Positions 41,188-52,122 of a stretch of DNA of 64,000 nt are shown here, piece by piece (position 1 is the first letter of the stretch; the number at the start of each line of letters is the position of its first letter). The stretch is taken from contig QPMI01000182.1 of assembly GCA_004431415.1 (NCBI GenBank), positions 62,001-126,000 on the forward strand, in the 5' to 3' direction. The position numbers were made by a program, and so were the translations under genes. The notes below the pieces were generated by a model, which made no database searches, was not told where the DNA came from, and worked only from the letters and a program-made list of their open reading frames with translations. The stretch is from Cyanophora paradoxa (lineage: Eukaryota; Glaucocystophyceae; Cyanophorales; Cyanophoraceae).

Positions 41188-42347
41188 CCTCCCAGGACCC
41201 TCGGGCCGGGGCTCCTAGTACCCTCGGAATCCGATGTTAGGATCCCAACGCGTTTTTTTCGGATCCGAGCCCAATCCTCCTCGCACCTCGGCGGCGGCAG
41301 GGGGTACCCCCCAATCAGCCCGGCCCCGCTCCAGACAGCGGCCGTACCCCCCCCCCCCAGGCCGCCGCGCCCCCCGTGACCTCCGTGAATCCGTGACGCG
41401 TGTGCCCCCTCGCTGCCCTTCCGGAGTCGACCGCCGCCCGTACCCATCCGCGCGGGCGAAAGGGGGTACGCGCCGACCTAGGGGGGTACGCCGGCCTCGC
41501 TGCAGCCCTACCCCCCGCCCCCCGCCCTCCCATCGGGTCTCCGCGGGGTCCATTCGCGAGAGGGGGGGTACGGGCCATCGCCGCCAATGGGGGCCTAGCG
41601 GGGGGGAAGAGGGGCGGGGGGGTACACGCAAAGTGACCCGCCCGCGAGGGCAGAAGTCTCTAGAAGTTGTAATTATATAAGTTGACGATGACTTAACGTT
41701 CAACCGTTGTAAGTTAACTTGTAATTATAAGTTGTAACTTGTAACCCGGTACTGGACTGAGTGACCGTCTGGACCTACTGGCCATGGTGTACCGTTGAAG
41801 ACTACTACTGGCTACTCAGTGACTACTAAAAGTACAGTACGGTATAACTTGGCATTAAGTTGGCAACTGCCAGGCTGGCAAGTTGATGTACTGTACCGTA
41901 GAACAACGTTAACGTTAACGGCGCGCATGCGCATGCGGCTGCCCGGTGCCATGCGCTGCGTGATGCGCAACGCCCGCGGCCCCGGGCCCCGACGTCGACG
42001 TGTACGAATCGGCGACGATCGGCGACGATTCGGCGTCGATTTAAGCTGCAATTGACAATTCGGCGTTCATGATCACGCATATGCGCGTCGACGTCCGACG
42101 GTCGCGATCGACCGTCGACTCGGCGTCGAGTTACTGAGTCGGCCGCGGGCGTCGAGTCGCCGTCCGACGGTCGACTCCCGGTCCGGACTCCGGAGTCCGG
42201 ACTCCGGAGTCCCGGAGTCCAGAGTCCAGAGTCAGAGTCGAGTCGGAGACTCGGAGTCGCCGAGTCGAGTCGGAGACTACTGTCACTAAGTACTACCGGT
42301 CCAGTAGTAGTACCGGACCAGTACCGGTAAGTAGTACTCTAGCTATA
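41188..42347. other. Intergenic, repetitive, no gene seen
   Basis: 41230-41640 is rich in GGGGGTAC/GTACCCCC words. 41650-41900 has short repeats of GTTGTAACTTGTAA type and GTACTG words. 42090-42290 is built from GTCGAC/GTCCGGACTCCGG palindromes. No coding signal. Confidence 0.5.
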
Positions 42348-42605
42348 CCGTGTAACACTTAATTAATGCGCCAGTAATTAATGCGTTTTTGGACCCCGAC
42401 CCCGATTATGGCTATTAATGCGGCACCGAATTAATGCGTTTTGCAGCTTTTTGGCTGCGTCAGGGGGGTACGTATGTGTACAAACCGCAGTTTTCTTAGC
42501 GTATCAATATTAATGCGGTTCCAAATTAATGCGTTTTGTCACCAAAAAACGCATTAATTTGGGACCGCATTACTTAAGTGCGCGCATTACTTAAGTGTTA
42601 CACGG
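42348..42605. repeat. MITE-like element with TA target duplication
   Basis: The ends are CCGTGTAACACTTAA and TTAAGTGTTACACGG, perfect inverse complements, flanked by TA on both sides (42346-42347, 42606-42607). The inside repeats ATTAATGCG(TTTT) in both orientations and has no coding sequence. TA duplication and terminal inverted repeats suit a Tc1/mariner-type non-autonomous element. Confidence 0.75.
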
Positions 42606-43129
42606 TAGTCGGAGTCGAGTCGTGCTGACTGAGCCTGACTCCTGCTGCCGCAGTGCAGACTCTCACTGCAGAGTCCACGGTCCTGCACCGTGCAGCGGCG
42701 TGCACGTGGTCCGTGGATGCCGACGATCATGCCGTCAATAATTGCAATATCATACTTCCTGTCCGTGGCAATCCTGTCCACTATCATTACCACCAATGAA
42801 GTCATCATGGCATAATAGTATCATCATATTATTAGTATGTCCACTATCATGGCGTCACGCCGTCAGCTGCAGCCTGCAGGCTGCAGCCTGCTGCCAGCTG
42901 CAGGCTGCAGGCTGCAGCTGCAGGCTGCAGCGCTAGCGTCCGACGGACTCCGGGACCGGCGACCGTCGGACGGTCCAGTATTTTCCTGTTACCGTAGTAC
43001 GCAGTGGCACCCCGCTTTATATGTACAACACGCCGGCCCGTCGCCGGGCCCCGTAGTACACGGCCCGGCGGTATCGAACATATATATTATGATATAACGT
43101 ACTTTAGCTACGGTTAAACACGTACTTAT

Positions 43130-43335
43130 ATTTTTATTAATGCGCAAGAAATTAATGCGTTTTTGGACCCGAACCCCTTATGGACCGAATTAATGCGTTA
43201 CAGGGATATACTGTCATATACAGCATTTTCTTAGCGTTTCGATATTATAATATAATGCGGTCCCAAATCAATGCGTTTGATCGACAGCAAAAACCGCATA
43301 TGCATTAATTTTGGACCGCATAACTTCAAGGCTTA
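43130..43335. repeat. Diverged relative of the MITE at 42348
   Basis: Shares the order ATTAATGCG..., AATTAATGCGTTTTTGGACC, TTTTCTTAGCGT, ATAATGCGG, then GCATTAATTTTGGACCGCAT with the element at 42348-42605. The outer ends are not clear, so the borders are approximate. Confidence 0.55.
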
Positions 43336-43636
43336 GCTTATCTTAAGCGGCGGCTAATTATAAGCTTGAACTTCAACAGCCTTGATCATGAAGGCGAGTT
43401 GCCAAGTTGAAGCCTTGAACTTCGGAATCTGGAAGTTCGGGTTCTGAGTTCGGAATTCGAAGCCGGCGCCAACCGTTGAGCCGCGGCAAGGTTAACTGGA
43501 GTCTGGAGCTAGCGCTGGGCAAGCCCGCGCCGCGGACCGGAGGCCGATCGCGAGAGCTTTAAATTTGTGCGCATACATTTACCGTAATTTACGTAGCTAC
43601 TTACACACGCGGCACGCGCGCCGGCGCCGCAGCAGG

Positions 43637-45080
43637 ATGTCCGTGCCATCGGAAGCCGAGCTCTTCAGCGGCTATGTTCTCCCAAATTTCAAGGATGCCT
43701 TGTACACATTTGGCGGCGCCAGGGCGGGCTTCAGCGGCGGCCTGTCGACCCGACAATCAGGGACGTTAGCAGGGGTCGGGTTCGCCGCGTCGACGACAAT
43801 GGATCTTCTCGACTGCAAATATCCAGGGATCCTTGCATGCGGCTACGGGGTGCGTTGCGCGCGATCGGTTGCAATTACTCATGATAATGGCAATTCCACT
43901 GCGCGTTGCAAGCTTAGAATCAATATATATATTTATAGATTACGATCAACGCATACGATGTATACTCCTGCGTGCGCAGGACCACACTTGCACTGGTGCT
44001 GGAAACGTGGACTTCAAAAAGTACTTCGGATTTGTTCCTGGCCGACCCGGGGTCGCGGACAGAGAGTGCGCGCAACCATGATTGCCCCCCCCCTCCCCGC
44101 GATATGTACTGATCATGGCCATGATTTTGACCACGGACAGTGCCTGCTTTTATGATCCATGGTGCAACAGCTTCCAGCATCAAGTTGGCACGTGCAGCTC
44201 CCGTTTGAAGAAAGGAGAGTGCGCCCGCTTGCAATTGGAAAGCTTGTATTCTTTATCCATTCTCCGTTGCAATGGATCGTGCATGCGAGCATGCGCTGGC
44301 GCGCCATTAACATTCGAAACGCAGTTGCTACAAAGGAGTAAAGCCGGATGGCACGGGGAAGGATTTTCTGGGCACCACCGACGACATCATGCAGTGCGTT
44401 CAGAGGGGCGGCAAGTACATGTGGTGCGCATGCATCCAATTATATTATATAGCCTCGCCGGCTCGGTTTAACGCGTTCCGGTCACCAGGTTCTGGCACGA
44501 TTGGTTTTGGATCAACAAGTCGCACCCTGACTGGCTGAAGGTCTATCCTGTCAAGGCCCGGGAGTTCGAGATACGCGTGCACAACGACGGGGCTTATCAC
44601 AAGGTCCAGAAGTGGGGATTCGACTGGTTCGATGTCAAGCGCGACAAGCCGAAAACGTGGGGTTCCTCCCACAAGAACTACAAGGCTCTGCGGCAGGTGG
44701 ACTCGGAAGTGCAGGTTCGCGCTTGCCTTTTTTAGTTCTCTGCTAGTGCTCGATATCGGCATGCTCTGACCTCAATGGCCAATCGCGATGCCAGCTGCAG
44801 GCGAGCGACGTCGACGGCACGGCCAGCGCGGCGGGCGGTCGCGATCTCGAGGAGCTCCCTGATGGCCTCTTCGAAGTGGAGAGGGGCCAGCTGGCCGCGG
44901 ACGCCGGCGCCGGCGCTGGGCCGGCCTTCTTCGACGAGGCCGACTTGGTCTTCGACGCCTACGCCGACGCCGACCGCGACGTGCGCTCGCTCGCGATCGG
45001 GCCCGGCCCGCGCTCTAGATCTCGTCCCCAGCCAAACTGAGCTTCGCTGGTCACAGGGCGCCGAGGACTGGCAGCTCTGA
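43637..45080 (+). CDS. Cys/Trp-rich protein of unknown family, 7 exons
   Basis: Exons 43637-43849, 43980-44065, 44141-44218, 44325-44423, 44489-44714, 44801-44980 and 45057-45080; every phase agrees and five of six introns begin GTGCG, giving 301 residues. It begins MSVPSEAELFSGYVLPNF. The centre is Cys-rich (DHTCTGAGN, CFYDPWCNSF, GTCSSRLKKG, DIMQCVQRGG), then Trp-rich (YMWFWHDWFWINKSHPDWL, WGFDWFDVKRD). The C-terminal quarter is acidic and ends DGAEDWQL. The Cys and aromatic content suggests an extracellular or lumenal fold, but I see no signal peptide in this first exon. No family recognised. Confidence 0.7.
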
Positions 45081-45261
45081 TCGCTCCGCTCGAGTCCGAA
45101 GCCTCAAGCTTCGAATTCAGGCTAGGCCCAGGCTTAGATCTAGACCTAGACCTAGACAACGTTCTTACAATATTTTCTCAATGCAAGCAGATCTAGAGGG
45201 CCAGGCCTCGTTTTGCTCGCTGTAGTAGTCAACGGGGAGGGGGGGAGGGGGAGTCAACGTT

Positions 45262-47726
45262 TTAGGTAAGAGGTGGGCCCGCGGGCCGTCGCGGCCCCAT
45301 GAGCTGGCCATGGGCCGGGGCCGGGGCCGGGGACCTGGTCGGGGCTAGGGTTCTAGGAGCGCGCGGCAGCTCAGCGGAGGGCCCCGGGCGCGGGGGGGGG
45401 GGGGGGGAAGGGGGGGGATACTGGTAGACGAGGAGGCAGAGGCGGTCGACGCGGAGCCCGCTCCCGCACCGGTACCCCCGAAGACGCCCTGCCCGGGCCG
45501 GCGTCTGGGGGCAGCGGGAGTTCCGGGGCGGGCAGGTCGGCCCGCGTGACGTCCAGCGCCGCTTTCGATGCAGGAGCAGCGGCAGTGCGTGTGGTCGCCG
45601 CCTCGAGCCCCCGCCGCCTCTGCCCGCCGCCCCCGTCAGCGCGCTGGGGGTACGGCGATCGAAAGCAGGGGGGTACCTTGAAGAAGCCATCCTCGCGATC
45701 GGGGGGGGGGGGGGAGCGGAAGGTGCGGTCGGGGGCGGAGGGTTGCCGGCGCGTCAGGGGTGGGGGAGGAGGGGGCGGGGGGTACTGACGCGGAAGAGGC
45801 GACCGGCGCGGCTGCAGAGGGCGACGTCCGTCCGGCGCGGGCGGATCGGCTCACGGGGGCCCTCGCCCCCGCCCCGCCCCTGCCGCCCCTGCCGCGTCTC
45901 CGAGTCGCCTCCTCGCCGCCCGCCGCGCCCTCGCCCCGCAGCCGAAGTTCTGGAAGACGAACGGCACGTACGCCGTCTCCCGCGCGTGCACAAGCAGCAG
46001 CGGAAGCTACGGGGGAGGAAGCGGGGCGGGGCTACCTCGTTGCGCTCGGAGCCGCGCGATCAGGGATGAGGCCGACGACCTCGAGCGGCGTCGCAAGCCC
46101 GCCGCTCCCAATTGTAAGCGTCCCGCACGATCCTGCACCCCTCGGGTAAGGGGTACCCCCGCACCGGAGGTCGAGGTCGTCGAAGGAGAGGATGACGCAG
46201 TCGTCGTGGGGGTACGTGTTTACGAATGCGACCTCGAAGAAGCTGAGCGGAGGGGGTACGGCGATCGCTTCGCGGCGCGGGGGCGCACCAGGTGCGGCCG
46301 AAGGAGGGGTAGAAGGAGCGGTCGGTGGTGGGCTCTGCGTGAGCATGCCTTGAATCGCCTGCTTCTTCCGCCTCTGCCCCGCTCCGCCGCACCGCTCAGC
46401 CGCGGTTGCGCCCCGCGCGCAGAGTCGAGCGGGCCGCTGCGGGGCCCGGGCCCGTCGGCGTCGGGGGGTAGCGGGGCACCGGGAGGGGCGGGCGCACGTC
46501 TGGGTACCGGTCTCCTCCAGATCGGCCTTGCGGGCGGGCAGGAGCGGCCACTTCTGATGATTGCTGGCGCCGGCGCAGCGGCCGGCGCGGCGAGGGGCTT
46601 GCTGAGGTGCGCGGGCAGCTGCGGGGCCAGCGGGGCCTGGAGGCGGGGAGGGAGGCGTGGCGGGCTTGGCGACGCGCTTCGGGGGGGAGTGTGCCTCCGG
46701 AGGCGCGGCTTGGCGGCCGGCGGCCGGTGCTGGGGTGAGGGTCTTGACGGCCTTCGCGGGGGTAGGCGCCCTCGCCTGGGGCCGGGGCGGCGCCACAGCC
46801 TTCGGCGGCTCGGGCTGCGGCGCCAGCTGCAGGGCCGGCGGCGGCGTCGCCTGCCCCCTGCCCCCGCTCCCGCGCCGCCTCTTCTCCACCGACCCGGCGT
46901 GACCTGCGCTGCGGCCGCGGCCGCCCCTCAGACTCCGCCGGCCCGCGTCCGTACCCCCCTCCGGGATCGGCGCACCCCTCCGAGTCGGCGTAGCGCGACC
47001 CCCCGCGGATTGTGTCGGCCAGCTCCCGAGGTGGGAGAGGATAGGGGGCGGACAGCGGACACGCCTTGATCATGACGGGGCACCGGCGCGCAGGATGCGC
47101 ACGGACGCGCCCCGGCTCCGTGGGGACCTCCGTTCGATGGTGCGGGGGATGCGGGGGTACTCGGACCTGCGAGAGGGGGCGAGGTGAGGGGCGGCGGGGA
47201 GGGGGCCGGGGGCGCGGGGCGCGCATCACGCGGAGGGCGGCGATGGAGCGAAGGGCGCAGGCGCTGGCGCCCTCCTCGTCCTCGGGGGGCGCCTCCCCCG
47301 CGTCGGCTCGGCCGGCCTTCAACGGGCGCGCCCGGCCCGCCCGCGTCATCACGAGGGCCCCCTCCTGGCCCCCGGCCGGCGCGCCTGCCCCCGCCCGCCC
47401 TCAGAGCGGGCCGCGGGGGGGCGCGGGCCCGGGGACGGGTAGAGCGCACGGTCGAAGACGAAGGCGGCCTCGGGGATCGAAGCCGTCAGCTCCGTCTCCT
47501 CGGGATCCCTGTGCCGCCGTCGGGCCCGGCGGAGCGGCAGGCGAGGCCCTGAGGCGGGCGCACGTTTGGGTGCCGGTTTCCTCCAGATCCGCCTTCCGGG
47601 CCGCGTGAGCAATTGCAAGAGCGGCCACATCGCCTCCGCCCGCACCGGCACAGGCCGCGGGCGCTCGCTGGCAGCTGCGCGCATGCAGGGAGATCGGCGC
47701 GGTCTTGGGCGGACCGGTGAGGCCAT
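45262..47726 (-). CDS. Pro-rich multi-exon protein with beta-sandwich-like segments
   Basis: Minus-strand coding segments are visible but not all can be joined. KADLEETGTQT occurs twice (about 47570 and 46510), each time followed by a GTGCGCCCGCC donor, so part of the gene is repeated. Between them lies a long Pro/Ala-rich stretch (46600-46890). Later come SFFEVAFVNTYPHDDCVIL, TLTIGSGGLATPLEVVGL and VHARETAYVPFVFQNFGC, alternating hydrophobic strands like MSP/ASH domains of cilium or centrosome proteins, then DVALCSRAGRLFRV. That family link is a guess. Borders are approximate. Confidence 0.4.
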
Positions 47727-47823
47727 CCCCGCGCCGCGAGCCGTTGCCTAGAGCCCGCGGCCGGGTCAGCGAGCTCGAGCCGAGAACGTATACGCGCACG
47801 TTAACCTCGGCAACTTGTCGCAC

Positions 47824-50800
47824 CGTCAGGAGCGCGACCCAGGCTCGTCAGGCTCGAATCGAAGCTGCTTGGCAGATCTAGAGCAGCCGAGCGCGAACGA
47901 CGCGCGGACGATCGGTAGCGCTCAAAAGAATCGCAGTTGAATGAGCTTTTGCGCATTGCCGCTGCAGGGCGATTTGCTGCAACTAGACGCGAGAGCTGCA
48001 ACTAGACGCGAGAGCTGCGCGCGGCAGGCGCTGCATGGCAGCTCTGCTCTCCGAGCCTGTACCCCCTCGAAAGCGAACTGTGAACTCTGCTCTCCGCGCT
48101 GCGGCGGTGCCCGGCGATCCTCGGGCATTATTACTCCACGCGCTGACCGAAACCGTAACCGTTCTCGTGAAACCCACGACTGTTAGACTCACTCAGCGGC
48201 CGCGGCGAGGCACGTCCAGTCGGCCAATGCTTTGCATCGTACCGACGGGTGCGTGATGCTCGCTCTCCGTCCGCTCCGCCGCCTCTTCGAGTGCTGACCA
48301 ACCGACCTTAAGGCCGCCTCCAACCCCGCGACTGGACCGCCCTGGGCACATCGCGCATTTATGAAGTTTCAGAACGCGTCCACTGTCTCGCAGCCGCGCG
48401 CCTCAGCCATAACGCGAGCTCGGCGCCCGGCGCGTGGTTTCCGCGGCGCGTGGTTTCCGCGGCCCCCGCGGCCGCCGCGTGCAACCCGATCCGGGCTCAG
48501 CTGCAGCTCATCGCACACGGTCTGGTGTGTGGAGCCGTAGCGCGCGCGAACCGCTGGCCCCGGCGCGCCTCGGGCGCCGCCTCCAAGCCCGAGGTCCGGT
48601 GCGAGCCGCCGTATTACTACGGTACCTTACGCTTCCGAGCCGCTGTGCCGGCGCGCGCCTCGCAGCCGCCGCGGCGCGCGCTTGGAGCACTAATCATGCG
48701 TCCGGGCAGGCGGCAGGGCGCGCGGGAGGGGCTGGAGCGCGCCGGCGCCAGCGGGCGGGCGCTCCGGCGGCTCGGGGAGGCGCAGAGGCGGCGCGGGCTC
48801 CGTCCGGCCCCGCGCGATCGCAGCGGACTCTTCTCTTGTCCTTTTCGCTAGCGAGTGTGCTCTGGACCCGCGCCGCCACCTCAGGGCCGTCTAGATCTCC
48901 CGCCCCTCTCACACCCCGGCCGAACAGTATTTTCAATGTACCCATCCGCCACGGCGCCGCCAGGTCCCATCGAGCGCACCACTGGAGTACCCTTCTCATT
49001 CCCGATCGAACCGTGTGCGGCACGCAGTGGGGGTGAGTCCGAAGTACCCGTACCCCCCCTGCCCCCTCCGGACCCGACCTTCGCCCCAGGACCCCGTTGG
49101 ACTTTTGCCCGCCCCTCTCGAGCGCGGCGGATCCGATGGTGCGCGCCTCGCCGCCCGTAGCTGCAGCCCCGAGGCGCTGGAACCGAGGCCGGCCCTCCGA
49201 CCAGGTACCCCGGCGCCCCTGGGGCCGGCCCGGGGGGCGGAAGGCCCCGGAAGGGGGCGGGGGGCGGGACGATGCGCCGGAGCGGAGCCGGAGAAGGGCG
49301 AAAGGGCGGGCGGCGGCGCGCTGGAGCCAAGCCGGCGCCGCGGTCGGACGGTGCGAGCGCCCTCGCGCCCCGCCGCTCGCGCGCGCCGCCCTCTGAAGCG
49401 GGCTCCCAGAGGGCCCGGAACCGTCGCAGCTGGGCGAGGAAGTCTGGCCGAGACGCGCGCAGACCGCGGAGCCCTCGACCCGCCTCGCGATCGGGCTGCA
49501 GCGGGCCCCTCCCGGCCCCTCCCCGGGGCGCCCCGGCGCGGCGGGGAGGCGAGGCCGGCGCCGCTGCCGGTGAGGCGGCCGCCTCGCCCTCCCCGTCCCG
49601 CTCCGCCTCGAGCGCCGCCGTCGCCCACGCCTCCGCCGCCGGAGGCGACGGAGTCGCCGGGCCCGCGGCCTCCTGCGGGCTCCAAGCGGCCCTCCCCCCC
49701 CCCCCCGTCCCCCCCCCGTCCCCCGCCCCCCTGCCCGCGGACTCCGGCGGGCTCCCAAGCGGCGCCCCTCAACCCGCCCTCCTCTCCTCGCCGCCCCGCA
49801 GACGGGCGCGCGGGCGCGGGGCCCTCCCCTCCGGCCCGCGGCCCCGCAAGGGGGCGGGCGGCCCTCCGCCCCCGCGGCCCCCGCGGCCGGTGGCGCTGGC
49901 AAGCCAGCCGAGAAGCCAGGGCCGCCAAGCGGCTTGGGCCAGCCCCGGTGCAAGCTTTCGGAATTTTGGGCCAGCCCCGCCGGGCCGGTGCAAGCTTCTA
50001 TAGCTAGCCCCGCCAGCCAGTGCCCTACGGCCCCTACCCCGGTCCCCGGCGCGGCGGCGCCGGCGCCGGCGCCCATCCGCCGCATCCGGATTCCGGATTC
50101 GATGATCCAGGAGGGGACCCCGCGGGGGTCGATTGCGATTGCAAGCACACCTCTATCGATTGCAAGCGATTGTAGAGCTGGCGCCCCTAACGGGCACCAT
50201 CTTCTCGTCTCCGGAATGCTATAGCGAGCGAGGAAAACTACTGAGAATGAACTCGTAGCGGGGCAGGATCTCGAGAAGGTTCGAGAGCCTAGTCAGGTCT
50301 AGTAAGGGAGGGGAAGGCCCGACCGGCCGGCCGCAGGGGCCGTCTCCACTAGTGTTCGCCGTCGTCAAGGTGGGAGGCCCACCCCGTGGCCGCCGCCGGC
50401 GCGGCCGCGGGTTGCGCTGCCACACGCCGCGGGCGCGGGGATCGGGAGGGTCGGGAGGGCGGAGGCCGCGGACGTGGCCACGGGCGCGCCGGCGGGGGGC
50501 CGGGGGTGGTCGCCGCATGCGCAGGGCCCGAGCTCGAGAGGAGGTGGAACGCAAAGCCCGGGTCGCCGCCTGGCAGGGAAGGCGGGGCCGGGGGGCGGGG
50601 GCAGGCGGGGGCGGGGGTGGATCGATGGAGAAAGAACCTGAGGTCTGGGGCGCGGAAAGTGAGGCGCGCGCCATGGCGGTCCGGTCCGGCGCCGGCGGAA
50701 AAGCGATAAACGGTGGCGCAGGCATGCTGCTAGTGCAGCAATGCTAGAAAGCGCCATGTCTCTTCCTGGCCGCTCGACGGGCCGCCCGGGACGGCAATAT

Positions 50801-52122
50801 GCACAGCGCCTCGCGATCGCGAAGGCAGGCCTAGGCCGAGCGCCGTCGGGGCAGGCCACGTCGTCGCATGCGCAGACATGGGACGGCGAGCGGTATTCTT
50901 GGCTTAAAAAGGAGCGATGTCGATGCACTCTTGCAGCTATGAGGGCGTACTCGGCTGCGCGCCGAGGGCCTAAGCGCTAGCGCCGTCTCCAGTCTCTAAC
51001 CGGCGGCCGGCGCCGCGGTCGCTAGTGCGGACATGTACAGGGCGGTGCCGCGGGGCGGCGGGGCAGCGCGCGCGCGGCGCGCGCGGTCAGCGCAGGCGGC
51101 TCCCTGGCGATATCGAAGTCCGGTGTCGATGTTCGCCCTCGCGTACGCCTGCGTGCGCCCGCGTATACGTACACGAATTCGAAGCTGCCGATCGCGAGTG
51201 GAAAGCGTGAGCACGAGCCCGTGATCGATGGAGCGCAGAGCATCGGTGGCTATGGAGAGCAGAGTTAAATGGTAACATCCTAATGGCGACCCTTGCCCGG
51301 TTCGCATACGCGAGGGACCGGGCGTACGTGTACATGTATACGTACGCGTACGTGCACGGGCGCGCGCGCGCCCTATCGGGCGGGCGGGGCCGGCTGGAAG
51401 GCTGTTCTATCGCACACTGAGCTACCTGCGACTAGGGCTGAAGGCCGGCAGCGACTGCTGGCGCGCGGACCGGATTGCGAGAACCGATACGCTTGCTCGA
51501 GCTCGAGCTCGCTGGGAGGCGTGGCGGCTTGGGGAGGTTTTCGGACACGCTTCGGAGTCTCTGCGGGGGCCCACCGGTCGCCGCTATCCCGCGCGCCCTA
51601 CTCTAGATCTACGCTCCCGGCGTGCTCCCAGCTGCAGGGGGGTACTCTAGTTATTCGGTATGCATATGATTGCATGATGATTGTCGAGTCATTGATAGGC
51701 TTGCGGCTCGAGCCTACTAGGCTAGCCGGCTTGCTAGCCGGCAAGGCCCGGCCGCGGGCGCCGGCGCCGGCGTGCCGGCAGTGCCCGCCGCTGCCCGGCA
51801 CTGCCGGGCATGCGCAGCCCTAACTTACCGGCGTACTACGGACCAGTCTACGGTACGTACTACCGCCGCCCCAGTCTACCGGTACCGCACTAGTAGGCTA
51901 GTACTACGGTAGTAGCGGCACTACTACGGCGTACAAACCGTACCGTAGAGGCGCGTACGTACTACGTAGTACCGTACTACGGTACTACGGAGTCTACGGT
52001 ACTGTAATACCGTAGTTACGGCGTAGTACCTACGGTTACGGGCCGGGGTAGCCGACGAGCCGTCGGTGGGATTCCCGAGTACGGCCGCGGGCCGGGAGCT
52101 CGAGAAATCGCGCCGCGGCGGC
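47824..52122. other. Gene-poor GC-rich stretch with local repeats
   Basis: Long frames here look like by-products of GC-rich sequence on both strands. Visible structure: a 19-base tandem repeat (GCAACTAGACGCGAGAGCT, 47979-48017), a repeat of GCGCGTGGTTTCCGCG (48440-48465), one copy of a segmental duplication (48540-49468), and a stretch of TACGTAC/GTACTAC palindromes (51830-52035). A minus-strand frame ending RLSNLLEILPRYEFILSSF before the stop at 50219 might be the last exon of a small gene (weak). Confidence 0.4.
48540..49468. repeat. Segmental duplication, copy A
   Basis: Closely matches 56958-57800 in the same orientation, from GCTGGCCCCGGCGCGCCTCGG to GGGCGAGGAAGTCTGG. Copy A has about 90 bp more. 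It is not an LTR or IS and no gene in it is certain. Confidence 0.8.
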
